From the NCBI RefSeq assembly GCF_014195095.1, contig NZ_JACIBC010000006.1, positions 434,001-498,000 on the forward strand: a DNA stretch of 64,000 nt. Reading direction: 5' to 3'. The notes beneath the pieces are model-generated. The model was not told the DNA's origin. It saw only the letters and a program-made list of their open reading frames with translations, and did not search any database. The stretch comes from Rhizobium sp. BK602. GTDB taxonomy: Bacteria > Pseudomonadota > Alphaproteobacteria > Rhizobiales > Rhizobiaceae. Shown in pieces: positions 1-8,634 of the stretch. A program made the translations under genes and the position numbers. Every line of letters starts with the position of its first letter. The first letter of the stretch is position 1.

Positions 1-1
1 G

Positions 2-1831
2 CACGAAGCACCGCAAGAGCAGGAGCCCGTGGCGGCGCATCACGCCGAGGCTTATGTTGAGCCCGTGCACGAGGAGCCTCTTCATGAAGAGCCCGCTCAT
101 GAAGAGAGTCATCAGGACGAGCCGCAGTATCCTGCGGAAGAGCTGTCGCCGGTAGCGGCGTCTGAGCCCGAACATGTCGCGCAACGGTCTCATGTGGCTC
201 ATTCCCCGGCGGATGACGTCATCAGCCAGGTCGAGGAAATCTGGGCCGAAGTCGACGCGCCGTCGAAGCGTGTCGACGCCGAGCCGGCCATGCCGGCCGC
301 AGCCTTCACGCCGGCGCCCTTCGGGCATCCCGTCGAAGAGCCGGCTGCCCAGAAGGGACGCGAGGCGGACAAGGGCTTTGTCTGGGATGCGGATGTTTTC
401 GAAGAACTGCAGCCGTCGCAGGCCGCCAAGCCGGTGCAGCCGGCGCGGCAGATGCCCGACAATGCCTTTGACGATGTCGATCTTTTTGCCGATGTGCATG
501 CCGCACCGAAAGCGGCGCCGAAGGATGAGGCCGACAGCGATGGCTGGCGCGAGCTGAAGGAGCTTGCCGGCTTCGACAAGCTCGCAGCGGAAGGGGAGCG
601 CGGCTCCTCGGTTCCGCCCGATCTCGATCAGGGCATGACGGCGCGGCTGCAGGGCAAAAGCTTCCGCATGGAGCCAAAGCGCCGGCGCGTCAGTGTCGTC
701 GGCATCGTCGTGACGCTGATCGGCCTTGCGGCGGTTGCCGGCGGCGGCTATGCCGCATGGCTGAACCGCGAAGCGCTCAACAAGATGGTGACGGACCTTA
801 TCAGCTCCGCGCCGCAGACCACTGCCACGGGGGCGCCGTCGACGTCCGAGACGGCCAGCAACGGCTCCGCGCCCAGTGCTTCGCCGCCGCCGGCAACGGC
901 GCCCGCGCAGAGCAACAATGCCGCCGGACAGCAGCCGGCGGCTGGCAACACCAATGTTGCCGCGCTCGACAACGATCCGAATACGGTCAATACCAAGTTT
1001 ACCCAGCGCCTGCTGGCAAATGGCAGCGAAGAGGATGCAGGTCCGGCTGCGGGCGGACCGTCGGGCGTGGCCGAGGGCAAGTCCGTCGCCGAGCAGAATG
1101 TCGCTTCCGCCGCACCCGCGGCCAGCGCGCCGGCGGCTCCCGCCGCCAACGGCGCGGATGCCGGCCAGGCGCAGGCGCAGGCACCCGCGGCGGCGCCACC
1201 GGCGGCCACACCGCCGGCTGCCGATCAGCAGGCAGCGGCCGGTACCCAGCAGACCGCGCCGGCAGCCGATGGCCAGAAGGTATTTCTCTATGAGGAACGC
1301 CTCGGCCAGACCTCGCCCACGGCCTTCCAGGGAACCGTGACCTGGTCGCTGCAGGAAGGCAAGGGAGCCGATGGGCGGCCGGAGCCCTCTGTCCAGGGCC
1401 TTATCAGCGTGCCCGAGCGTGGGCTGACGGCCACGATCACCGTGTCGCGCAATTCCGACTCCTCGCTGCCGGCAAGCCATCTGGTGGAACTCGCCTTCCA
1501 GGTGCCGCCGAACTTCGAGGGTGGCGCGATCGACAACGTACAGCGCATCGCGCTCAAGTCGACCGAGCAGGACCGCGGCGATGCGCTGATCGCCGTGCCG
1601 GCGAAGGTGACCGACGATGTCTACATGGTCGCGCTCAACGACTTCCCGGATGCCCGCAAGACCAATCTCGATCTCCTGAAGAGCCGTAACTGGATCGACA
1701 TTCCGGTGGTCTACCGCAATGGCCGCCGCGCCCTGCTGACCATGGAAAAGGGCCCAACCGGCACCGACGCCTTCAACAAGGCGATCGCCGAATGGCAGGC
1801 GCTGGGCGGCATGGCCTCGAGCGGTCAGTAA
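2..1831 (+). CDS. Membrane-anchored low-complexity protein, 5' end missing
   Basis: The reading frame is open from the window edge, so the start lies upstream; the GTG at 29 is internal to the frame. About 609 residues are visible. The first part is acidic and rich in His, Glu and Pro. One membrane segment follows (about nt 690-765, after the basic stretch KRRRVSVVG), then a long Ala/Pro/Gln/Gly linker (about nt 820-1270), then a folded C-terminal domain of about 180 residues that contains FLYEERLGQTSPTAFQGTV. The order suggests a cytoplasmic acidic tail, one membrane pass, and a linker carrying a periplasmic domain. I do not recognise the domain. It converges on rpoH across a shared terminator. 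Confidence 0.75.
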   Translation, partial: HEAPQEQEPVAAHHAEAYVEPVHEEPLHEEPAHEESHQDEPQYPAEELSPVAASEPEHVAQRSHVAHSPADDVISQVEEIWAEVDAPSKRVDAEPAMPAAAFTPAPFGHPVEEPAAQKGREADKGFVWDADVFEELQPSQAAKPVQPARQMPDNAFDDVDLFADVHAAPKAAPKDEADSDGWRELKELAGFDKLAAEGERGSSVPPDLDQGMTARLQGKSFRMEPKRRRVSVVGIVVTLIGLAAVAGGGYAAWLNREALNKMVTDLISSAPQTTATGAPSTSETASNGSAPSASPPPATAPAQSNNAAGQQPAAGNTNVAALDNDPNTVNTKFTQRLLANGSEEDAGPAAGGPSGVAEGKSVAEQNVASAAPAASAPAAPAANGADAGQAQAQAPAAAPPAATPPAADQQAAAGTQQTAPAADGQKVFLYEERLGQTSPTAFQGTVTWSLQEGKGADGRPEPSVQGLISVPERGLTATITVSRNSDSSLPASHLVELAFQVPPNFEGGAIDNVQRIALKSTEQDRGDALIAVPAKVTDDVYMVALNDFPDARKTNLDLLKSRNWIDIPVVYRNGRRALLTMEKGPTGTDAFNKAIAEWQALGGMASSGQ

Positions 1832-1854
1832 CCCGCATCGCACAAGCAGACATT

Positions 1855-1886
1855 AAAAAAGGCGGGCCTTGCGGTCCGCCTTTTTG
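1855..1886. terminator. Bidirectional rho-independent terminator
   Basis: The stem GGCGGGCC/GGTCCGCC (1861-1868 and 1873-1880, one G-T pair, loop TTGC) has six A before it and five T after it. It can therefore end both the upstream plus-strand gene and rpoH on the minus strand. Confidence 0.85.
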
Positions 1887-1906
1887 TTGATCGTGCGAGA
1901 GGGACT

Positions 1907-2815
1907 TCAGGCGGTCGCGTCGACCACGCGCAAAGCCTTGGCGCGCTCCAGCGCATCCTTCTGCACGGCCTCCTGGACCTTTTCGAAAGCACGGACTTCG
2001 ATCTGGCGGACGCGCTCGCGGCTGATGTCGAATTCGGACGAGAGATCCTCCAGCGTCACCGGTTCTTCGGCCAAGCGGCGAGCCTCGAAGATGCGGCGTT
2101 CGCGGTCGTTCAGGACACCCATGGCGCGCGCCAGCATGTGGCGGCGCGTGTCGAGTTCGTCCTGTTCGATCAAGACGTCTTCCTGGCTGTCGTGGTCATC
2201 CACCAGCCAGTCCTGCCACTGGCCGGAATCGCCTTCCGAAGCCTTGATCGGCGCATTCAGCGAAGCGTCGCCCGAGAGGCGGCGGTTCATCGAAATGACC
2301 TCTTCCTCGGAGACGTTCAGCTTGGTGGCGATCTCGGAGACATGCTCCGGCTTCAGGTCACCGTCGTCGATGGCCTGAATACGGCCCTTCAGGCGGCGCA
2401 GGTTGAAGAACAGCCGCTTCTGGTTGGCGGTCGTGCCCATCTTCACCAGCGACCACGAGCGCAGGATATATTCCTGGATCGAGGCCTTGATCCACCACAT
2501 GGCATAGGTCGCCAGGCGGAAGCCGCGTTCCGGGTCGAACTTCTTGACGGCCTGCATGAGGCCGACATTGCCTTCCGACACCACTTCGCCGATCGGCAGG
2601 CCGTAACCGCGATAGCCCATGGCAATCTTCGCCACGAGGCGCAGATGGCTGGTGACGAGCTTATGCGCGGCCTGACGGTCGGCATGTTCCGCATAGCGCT
2701 TGGCGAGCATGTACTCTTCCTGCGGCTCCAGCATGGGGAACTTGCGGATTTCGTCGAGATAACGGTTGAGGCCGGCTTCGCCGGCAGCGATGGTCGGTAA
2801 GGTATTCCGGGCCAT
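1907..2815 (-). CDS. rpoH: RNA polymerase sigma-32 factor RpoH
   Basis: Heat-shock sigma factor of 302 residues. Region 2 is intact, with the RpoH-typical stretch FDPERGFRLATYAMWWIKAS followed by IQEYILRSWSLVK. Region 4 carries the helix-turn-helix SSEFDISRERVRQIEVRAFE near the C terminus. I chose the ATG at 2815 rather than the upstream in-frame codon at 2887 because AGGAGGG lies just before it and RpoH proteins begin MARNTLPT. It directs transcription of chaperone and protease genes after heat or envelope stress. Rhizobia often carry two rpoH genes; the housekeeping position suggests rpoH1, but that is inference. Confidence 0.95.
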   Translation of the reverse strand: MARNTLPTIAAGEAGLNRYLDEIRKFPMLEPQEEYMLAKRYAEHADRQAAHKLVTSHLRLVAKIAMGYRGYGLPIGEVVSEGNVGLMQAVKKFDPERGFRLATYAMWWIKASIQEYILRSWSLVKMGTTANQKRLFFNLRRLKGRIQAIDDGDLKPEHVSEIATKLNVSEEEVISMNRRLSGDASLNAPIKASEGDSGQWQDWLVDDHDSQEDVLIEQDELDTRRHMLARAMGVLNDRERRIFEARRLAEEPVTLEDLSSEFDISRERVRQIEVRAFEKVQEAVQKDALERAKALRVVDATA

Positions 2816-3180
2816 GAATTGCACCCTCCTATTCGAGATCTGGCCTCTTCTGGAAGCGTATTGCGCGCCTTTTGCGAAGCAGACCAAGCCGTGCAGGTCT
2901 GAAGACCCCGCACTAAACCAATATGTAGATAAGTACGGCGAAACAGTGATTCAAGAATGCGGTCACGCAGGTGTTACCTCGGCGTGACAGCCAGGTCCGC
3001 CGTGCTCTTGCCCTTGGGGTCGTTATCCCGAATGTTCCGGCGCTGCCAGATGCAGCCATCCCAGCCCTTCGAAAATGCGATTGCGTTTTCGATCAACCGA
3101 AGGGTGCGCCGGAGTTCGGTTCCACCATTATTATAGGCCCAGGAAAGGCAAGCGTCCAGCTGCCTGTTCGCTGCCGCTAT
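2816..3180. other. Intergenic region upstream of rpoH
   Basis: These 365 bases lie between rpoH and rluD, both on the minus strand. Apart from the Shine-Dalgarno of rpoH and the candidate promoter I see only short open frames with no recognisable protein character, and no tRNA or strong terminator. Confidence 0.5.
2927..2955 (-). promoter_or_regulatory. Candidate rpoH promoter
   Basis: On the minus strand CTTGAA (2955-2950) is followed after 17 bases by TTATCT (2932-2927). This resembles the rhizobial housekeeping pattern CTTGAC-N17-CTATAT. The leader to the rpoH start would be about 105 bases. Confidence 0.4.
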
Positions 3181-4212
3181 CTATTCCCTGAGTGCTGAGA
3201 CCAGCTCTTCCATGTCGTCAGGCAGCGGCGCTTCGAAATGCATCACCTCGCCGGTGCGCGGATGTTCGAATTGCAGGAGATAGGCGTGCAGCGCCTGGCG
3301 CGGGAAGCGGTTGACGGCCTCCTTCGCCGCATCCGGCAGCAGGTTGGCCTTGGTCTTGAAGCCGCCGCCATAGACGACATCGCCGAGCAAGGGGTGACCG
3401 ATATGCGCCATATGGACGCGGATCTGGTGGGTGCGGCCCGTCTCCAGCCGGCAGTCGATCAGCGAGGCGAGTGCCGTGGCGTCGGGGGACTCGTGAAAGC
3501 GCTCCAGCACTTCGTAATGCGTAATCGCCTCGTCCGCATCCGGATTGCCCGGGCGTTTGACCGCACGCCGCGTCCGGTCGGCGGTGGAGCGTCCGAGCGG
3601 AGCATCGATCGTACCGATGAGTTGGCGGGGGCGGCCCCAGACGATCGCCTGATAGGCGCGCTCCAGCGAAGTCGTGCGGCCGTGGTCGGCAAATTGCAGC
3701 GACAGATGCCGGTGGGCGAGGTCGTTCTTGGCGACGACCATGACGCCGGTCGTGTCCTTGTCCAGACGGTGAACGATGCCCGGCCGGCGCACGCCGCCGA
3801 TGCCGGAAAGGCTGTCGCCGCAATGATGGATCAGCGCGTTGACCAGCGTGCCGGTCCAGTTGCCGGCGGCGGGATGAACGACGAGACCAGCCGGCTTGGA
3901 GATGACGATGACATCGTCATCCTCATAGAGGACGTCGAGCGGAATGTCCTCGCCCTGGGGCGTCGGGTCTTCGGGCTCGGGCAGGCTGATCTCGTAGATG
4001 TCGCCGGGGCGCACCTTGCGCTTGGCGTCGGTGACGGGCGTGCCCTTGAGCAGGACCGCATTGGCCTTGATCAGCGCCTGGATGCGGCTACGGGAGAAAT
4101 CCTCACCGATTTGCGCCGTCAACCAGGCATCGAGGCGGCCTTCGGCGGATTCATCGGCGGTTAGGACTTTTCTATTGCCCGCGGCTTCTTTAAAGGGGTC
4201 GCTCAAACGCAT
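3181..4212 (-). CDS. rluD: Ribosomal large subunit pseudouridine synthase, RluA/RluD family
   Basis: Isomerises specific uridines of 23S rRNA to pseudouridine. The 343-residue protein has an N-terminal S4 RNA-binding domain (about residues 20-85, with RLDAWLTAQ and SRSRIQALIKANAVLLKG), then the pseudouridine synthase domain. The catalytic motif HRLDKDTTG lies near residue 150 and contains the conserved Asp, and RLETGRTHQIRVHMAHIGHP lies further on. Length and domain order fit RluD. It may instead be an RluC-like paralogue; the S4 domain favours RluD. It is divergent from the small membrane protein at 4256. Confidence 0.9.
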   Translation of the reverse strand: MRLSDPFKEAAGNRKVLTADESAEGRLDAWLTAQIGEDFSRSRIQALIKANAVLLKGTPVTDAKRKVRPGDIYEISLPEPEDPTPQGEDIPLDVLYEDDDVIVISKPAGLVVHPAAGNWTGTLVNALIHHCGDSLSGIGGVRRPGIVHRLDKDTTGVMVVAKNDLAHRHLSLQFADHGRTTSLERAYQAIVWGRPRQLIGTIDAPLGRSTADRTRRAVKRPGNPDADEAITHYEVLERFHESPDATALASLIDCRLETGRTHQIRVHMAHIGHPLLGDVVYGGGFKTKANLLPDAAKEAVNRFPRQALHAYLLQFEHPRTGEVMHFEAPLPDDMEELVSALRE

Positions 4213-4255
4213 TCTCCGGCGCCACGGGCGCTCTTCAGGAAATAAGGACGCATCG

Positions 4256-4633
4256 ATGACGAATCTCGAGCCAGACGATCAAGAGGAAAAGCCCCTCGAT
4301 CCGGCCCTGGAGAATGTCCGACGCAAGATGGTCCGCCTGCAGATCGTCTCGGTGGCCATCATGGTGGTGAGCCTTATGGCGGTGTTCGGCGCCGTTGTCT
4401 ACAAGACGATGCGCATCCCGGCCAAGCCTGTGGCTTCGGCGACGTCGAATGTTCCCTCGGATGCCCCGGTTGCCGTCAGCGCCGCCTTGCCGCAGGGCTT
4501 CACCGTACAGTCCACGGCGCTGTCCGGCAGTCAGGTGCTGTTCTATGGCACTCTGGCCAGCGGCCAGCGCCAGGCTGTCGTCTTCGATTACGCCGTCGGC
4601 CGTATCGTCGCGACCATATCGCTCTCCAATTGA
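4256..4633 (+). CDS. Small single-pass membrane protein of unknown function
   Basis: 125 residues starting MTNLEPDDQEEKPLD. AAGGA about nine bases before the ATG at 4256 supports this start over a longer frame that overlaps rluD. The N terminus is acidic, one membrane helix spans about residues 31-50 (VSVAIMVVSLMAVFGAVVYK), and a small C-terminal domain follows, probably periplasmic, with VLFYGTLASGQRQAVVFDY. No enzymatic motif is visible. It ends 10 bases before the methyltransferase gene, so the two are probably cotranscribed. Confidence 0.75.
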   Translation: MTNLEPDDQEEKPLDPALENVRRKMVRLQIVSVAIMVVSLMAVFGAVVYKTMRIPAKPVASATSNVPSDAPVAVSAALPQGFTVQSTALSGSQVLFYGTLASGQRQAVVFDYAVGRIVATISLSN

Positions 4634-4643
4634 CGGCTTTGCC

Positions 4644-5477
4644 ATGAGCGGCGACCGGCTGATCGAGATTACGCATCCCGACGATCCGCGCATCGCCGAA
4701 TTCCGCGATATTCGCGAGCGTGATCTGACCGGCCGCGAGAGCCGCTTCATCGCCGAGGGAACGGTGGTGCTGCGGCTGCTTGCCGAGGCGCATGCGACGG
4801 AGGGGGATTTCGTCGCCGAAAAAGTGCTGCTGCTGCGCAATCGCGTTGACGGCCTGGAGGCGGTTCTCGCGGCTTTCCCGACGGATGTGCCTGTTTATGT
4901 CGCCGATGGCCCGATACTGGACGGCATCGTGGGGTTCCACCTGCATCGCGGCGTGTTGGCGCTCGGCCGGCGCAGGGCCGCGAGCGACGATATGGACGCG
5001 TTTCTCGATCGCTTGCCCGAGCGTGCGCTGGTTCTCGTCGGATGCGGCATCTCCAACCATGACAATGTCGGCTCGATGTTCCGCAATGCCGCGGCCTTCG
5101 GCGCCGATGCGCTGCTGCTGGACGACACCTGCTGCGATCCGCTCTATCGCAAGGCGCTGCGTGTTTCCGTGGGCTCGGTGCTCACCGTGCCCTATCGCCG
5201 GCAACTGAGCGATGTCGATCTATTGGCGGCGCTCGCGTCACGCGGCTTTGCCATCTGGAGCTTGTCGCCGCGCGGGGAGACCGACATTCGCTCGGTGCCG
5301 CCTGCCGAGCGCATGGCGCTCGTCGTCGGCACAGAAGGAGAGGGGCTGCCGCAGGCGATCCTTTCGCGCTTCGGCAGCGTGCGGATACCGCAGGCGCCCG
5401 GCCTGGATAGCCTGAATGTCGCAACGGCGAGCGGCATTGCCCTTTTCGAGATGGCGTCCCTGCTCGGTCGGGTCTGA
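4644..5477 (+). CDS. TrmH/SpoU-family RNA methyltransferase
   Basis: SAM-dependent 2'-O-ribose methyltransferase of the SPOUT knot class, 277 residues. The C-terminal half has the family motifs: GISNHDNVGSMFRNAAAFGA (motif 1), ALVVGTEGEGL (motif 2) and IPQAPGLDSLNVATASGIAL (motif 3, with the conserved Asn and Ser). The N-terminal part (RFIAEGTVVLRLLAEA) resembles the substrate-binding domain of 23S rRNA methyltransferases. The substrate, rRNA or tRNA, cannot be told from sequence alone. The ATG at 4644 fits the family's start. The gene is convergent with the coiled-coil gene that follows. Confidence 0.85.
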   Translation: MSGDRLIEITHPDDPRIAEFRDIRERDLTGRESRFIAEGTVVLRLLAEAHATEGDFVAEKVLLLRNRVDGLEAVLAAFPTDVPVYVADGPILDGIVGFHLHRGVLALGRRRAASDDMDAFLDRLPERALVLVGCGISNHDNVGSMFRNAAAFGADALLLDDTCCDPLYRKALRVSVGSVLTVPYRRQLSDVDLLAALASRGFAIWSLSPRGETDIRSVPPAERMALVVGTEGEGLPQAILSRFGSVRIPQAPGLDSLNVATASGIALFEMASLLGRV

Positions 5478-5510
5478 AATCCTGTCTCTCTAGGAGCTTG
5501 TCGCCGAACC

Positions 5511-6674
5511 TTACGGCTGCTTCCGCAGCAGCTCTGCGGCGCGATGGGCGAGGCTGATACGTCCGTCCTGGCCGGTTATTTCGGCGTCCTTCGGCAGGAG
5601 ATCGAAGATCGGTGACGCGTCACCTTCCTTGCGGGCGGTCAGTGCCACCATGTTGGCGGCAATCGTGGCGATCTCTTCGCGTATGGCTTGGTCGTGCGAA
5701 GGTGCTCGCGCCTTGGACAGGCGGTCCGAAAGGGCGGCGGCGCGATTGCGCACATCTTCCGTCAGGTGAGCGATGTCGTCTTCCACGCTGTACTCCGGTT
5801 GCGACGGGTCGTCGTTCTTTTCCGCCGCTGTCTTCACGATCTTCGGTCCGGCTGGCGGTTTTGTTCCATTCGCGCGCTTGCCGGCCGGTTTCGCCCCGCC
5901 GCCATTGAGGGCCTCCAGCTTTTCCTTCAGTCGCGCGACATCCTGTGCGTGGCGCTCGATCGCGGTTTCGCGGTCGGCATTGCCGGCAATCTCGCGGTCC
6001 AGCCGTTCCTCGAGCTTTTGCGCCTTGTCGCTTTCCTGGCCAAGCCGCAATTCGGCATCCTTGGCGCGCTGGCTTGCCTGGTTCAGGTCCTTGCGCAGCG
6101 TATCACGTTCGTCACGCAGTGTGTTGATGCGCAATTTCAAGCTCTCGATTTCCGTCTCGCGAGCCGCCAGGTCGATCTTCAGGTTGTCGGTGTCGGCCGC
6201 CATCTTGGTCATGCGCTTGCGCAGGCCGTCGATGTCGGCATCCTTTTCGGCGCTTGCCTGTTCGGCCGCGTGCATGCCGGATTTGAGCTGGCTGATATAG
6301 CTTTCCTCACGGCGCAGACGGGAGCGCAATTCGCCGGCCTCGGTCTCCAGATCGTCGATCTGCGTCTGCAAGGCGCCATTTTCCGCGGCGAAGCGGCTTG
6401 CTTCCTGCTGAAACTTGCCGTTCTGAATCAGCAATGCGACGCCCTTGTCGCGCTCCTGTGTCAGCGCCTGCTCGGTCCTGGCGTTTTCAGCCGCGAAAAG
6501 GGCGCGGGCCATGTCCTTCTGCGCCCGCACTTCCTGCGGGCTCAGTGGCATTGTCGCCTTCAGCCGCTTTTCGGTGAACCAGACGATGCGGCGATGAACG
6601 GCCGGTGCGATGAGGAAGCCCAGGAAGGCGGCGGTCAGAAAGCCCAATCCAAACAGCAGAGCAAATTGAATCAC
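5511..6674 (-). CDS. Membrane-anchored coiled-coil protein of unknown function
   Basis: 387 residues. An N-terminal membrane helix (about residues 4-25, FALLFGLGFLTAAFLGFLIAP) is followed by a basic stretch and PLSPQEVRAQKDMARALFA. Residues of about 60-260 form long heptad-like Glu/Lys/Arg/Ala/Leu coiled coil. A basic Gly/Lys/Pro linker (GGGAKPAGKRANGTKPPAG) and a helical C-terminal domain (VRNRAAALSDRLSKAR) close the protein. This architecture suits a scaffold or structural factor at the inner membrane. I do not recognise a named family, and no catalytic motif is visible. Confidence 0.75.
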   Translation of the reverse strand: MIQFALLFGLGFLTAAFLGFLIAPAVHRRIVWFTEKRLKATMPLSPQEVRAQKDMARALFAAENARTEQALTQERDKGVALLIQNGKFQQEASRFAAENGALQTQIDDLETEAGELRSRLRREESYISQLKSGMHAAEQASAEKDADIDGLRKRMTKMAADTDNLKIDLAARETEIESLKLRINTLRDERDTLRKDLNQASQRAKDAELRLGQESDKAQKLEERLDREIAGNADRETAIERHAQDVARLKEKLEALNGGGAKPAGKRANGTKPPAGPKIVKTAAEKNDDPSQPEYSVEDDIAHLTEDVRNRAAALSDRLSKARAPSHDQAIREEIATIAANMVALTARKEGDASPIFDLLPKDAEITGQDGRISLAHRAAELLRKQP

Positions 6675-6796
6675 GACGCAGCCTGCATCCAGGAGTTAAA
6701 TTCGATATCGATGAACTGATTAAGCATGCGGGCAGGCCGACGGGCAAGGGTTTAAATCGGATATGGTTTACTGGCGCGCGGCCGTCCCATGGCAAG

Positions 6797-6821
6797 AAAA
6801 GGCCCGCGAGAGGCGCGGGCC
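6797..6821 (-). terminator. Rho-independent terminator after eipA
   Basis: The stem GGCCCGCG/CGCGGGCC (6801-6808 and 6814-6821) is followed on the minus strand by TTTTC. It lies about 40 bases after the stop of the DUF1134 gene. Confidence 0.75.
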
Positions 6822-6859
6822 AGGTGGTCGAACGCTTGGGAGGGATGTCGTTCGACAGC

Positions 6860-7483
6860 TCAGAAGGGGTTCCATGTCGCGCTCGGCGTTACCTTGAGGT
6901 AGCCGAGATTGACGCCGAGGCGGGCGCCGAGGCCGGTGCGGATCGGCACGAGCACGATATTGTTGTTTTTCAGCACGGTCATGCCGAAGCCGGCGACGAC
7001 GAAGGCCTGGCCACTGACGCCGCCGAAACGGGTATAGACGCTGTTGATGCTCGGCAGGTCATACACCAGCATCATCACGCGGGCGCCCTGGCCGCCATAA
7101 TCGAAGCCGAGGGACGGTCCCTGCCAATAGAGCGGGTGTTCGCCGGCATTCTTGGTGTTGAGCTGGCCCTCGCCATAGGTCAGGCCGGCGATGAAGGCGC
7201 CGGAGCCTTCCTGGCCGAGGATATATCCGTTCGGCAGGCCATATTGCTGAAAGGCGCGCTCGACCACCTTGGCGAGGCCGCCGCTGGTGGAGCCGAAGAA
7301 GGAATGGCCGGCATCGACGATTTCCTGCATCGAATAATTGTTGTTGGTGGGCGCGGCGGCGGCCTGACGAACCGGCAGCGCGTAACTTACGAACGCAACG
7401 ATGGCCAAGAGCAGACCGAGGCCGACCGTTCTCGTGCCGGGGCAGGGCATTCTCTTCAGGAGTTCATAGCGCATGTCAGTCAT
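6860..7483 (-). CDS. eipA: DUF1134 family envelope protein (EipA-like)
   Basis: About 207 residues from the ATG at 7483, with an alternative ATG at 7474. A signal peptide is clear: a basic N region, the hydrophobic core TVGLGLLLAIVAFVSYALP, then a cleavage site after AAAA. The mature part is glycine-rich and SYLF-like: GHSFFGSTSGGLAKVVERAF, YIYGEG-type turns and LGARLGVNLGYLKVT near the end. The Brucella member, EipA, is a periplasmic protein needed for envelope integrity, and its gene is reported to be activated by CtrA. Here the gene is divergent from chpT, and a CtrA-like box lies between them. The symbol is given by similarity in memory. Confidence 0.75.
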   Translation of the reverse strand: MTDMRYELLKRMPCPGTRTVGLGLLLAIVAFVSYALPVRQAAAAPTNNNYSMQEIVDAGHSFFGSTSGGLAKVVERAFQQYGLPNGYILGQEGSGAFIAGLTYGEGQLNTKNAGEHPLYWQGPSLGFDYGGQGARVMMLVYDLPSINSVYTRFGGVSGQAFVVAGFGMTVLKNNNIVLVPIRTGLGARLGVNLGYLKVTPSATWNPF

Positions 7484-7644
7484 CCGTTCATCATGGTCGG
7501 TGCGAATCGGGAGCATGGACAGGACGCATTCCAATGAATGCGCGAAGGCCCTGCTCCCATCCAGACTGTGTCCGCCCGATTTCCGCATGGCGATTCGCGC
7601 GCGAAAAAGTCTGGTGGTGATGAACGCATTTTGCGTCGATCATC

Positions 7645-7659
7645 TTAACAATCGGTTTA
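7645..7659. promoter_or_regulatory. CtrA-like box between eipA and chpT
   Basis: TTAACAATCGGTTTA matches TTAA-N7-TTAA at seven of eight fixed positions. It lies about 120 bases before chpT and 160 before eipA. Confidence 0.55.
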
Positions 7660-7779
7660 CCAAATATGGTGTCTTTATGGCGTGTGGTACGCCGCCTGCG
7701 GCAATCCTCGGGCAATCTTGCCGTGGCACGTAAGACATTATACGGCGTTCCGCCTTTGTCAGCATTCAGGAGACAATGA

Positions 7780-8427
7780 ATGTCGAAGAATCCGAACCTC
7801 ACCTTGACCGGACCGGATCTGGCCGCGCTGCTGTGCAGCCGCGTTTGCCATGATGTGATCTCGCCGGTCGGTGCCATCAACAATGGTCTGGAACTGCTCG
7901 ACGAGGGCGGCGCCGATGCGGATGCGATGGATCTGATCCGCACGAGCGCGCTCAATGCTTCCGTCCGCCTCAAGTTTGCCCGTCTCGCCTTCGGCGCCTC
8001 GGGTTCGGTCGGCGCCTCGATCGACACGGGCGAAGCCGAGCGTGCCGCCAAGGATTTCGCCGAGGCTGAGAAGAAGACCGCGGTGAGCTGGATCGGCCCA
8101 CGCGCCATCATCGCCAAGAACCGCGTGAAGCTGCTGCTCAATCTCTTCCTCGTCGCCTATGGCTCGATCCCGCGCGGCGGCAATATCGAGGTGACGCTGG
8201 AAAATCCCGATCTCGAGGCAAAGTTCACCATCACGGCCAAGGGCCGGCTGATGCGTGTGCCGCCGAAATTTGCGGAAATCTGCTCCGGCACGCTGGAGGA
8301 GGCGGTCGATGCCCATTCGATCCAGCCCTATTACACCGTGCTGTTGGCCGACGAGAGCGGCATGGAACTTTCCTACAACGCCACCCCGGAAGAACTGACC
8401 TTCGTCGCCGCCATGCGCGGCGAGTAA
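7780..8427 (+). CDS. chpT: Histidine phosphotransferase ChpT
   Basis: Carries phosphate from the hybrid kinase CckA to CtrA (and CpdR) in the alphaproteobacterial cell-cycle relay. The 215-residue protein starts with the diagnostic helix LLCSRVCHDVISPVGAINNG; His24 is the phosphorylated residue. The DHp-like bundle (residues 10-80) is followed by a degenerate ATPase-like fold (about 90-210) with no N or G boxes able to bind ATP, as expected for ChpT. Its response regulator partner ctrA lies less than 1 kb downstream on the other strand. Confidence 0.93.
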   Translation: MSKNPNLTLTGPDLAALLCSRVCHDVISPVGAINNGLELLDEGGADADAMDLIRTSALNASVRLKFARLAFGASGSVGASIDTGEAERAAKDFAEAEKKTAVSWIGPRAIIAKNRVKLLLNLFLVAYGSIPRGGNIEVTLENPDLEAKFTITAKGRLMRVPPKFAEICSGTLEEAVDAHSIQPYYTVLLADESGMELSYNATPEELTFVAAMRGE

Positions 8428-8451
8428 GCGGTCCGCCCGATCGATGCTGCG

Positions 8452-8488
8452 AACCCCGCGGCCGGATTTCCGGCGGCGGGGTTATCTT
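8452..8488 (+). terminator. Probable terminator after chpT
   Basis: The stem AACCCCGC/GCGGGGTT (8452-8459 and 8476-8483) contains an inner GCCGG/CCGGC stem and is followed by ATCTTTG. The U tract is weak. Confidence 0.55.
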
Positions 8489-8548
8489 TGCGTGTGTCAT
8501 CGAAAAATAGAAATCTTTCGGTTGTCCCGCGCAATTGAAGACAGAACG

Positions 8549-8563
8549 GTAACGAATCCTTAG
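8549..8563. promoter_or_regulatory. Weak CtrA-like site upstream of the orphan receiver gene
   Basis: GTAACGAATCCTTAG has the 4-7-4 spacing of a CtrA box with six of eight fixed bases. It lies about 70 bases before the start codon. Confidence 0.3.
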
Positions 8564-8634
8564 CCTCGCGCGCCTATCGTCCCAATTTGAAGTGGGTGTC
8601 CGATCGATGGCGACCGGGCGCGAAGGAGCGGATA

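Noticed and set aside
2971..3198. Small plus-strand frame between rpoH and rluD
   Set aside because: No Shine-Dalgarno and no recognisable sequence. It overlaps the rluD end.
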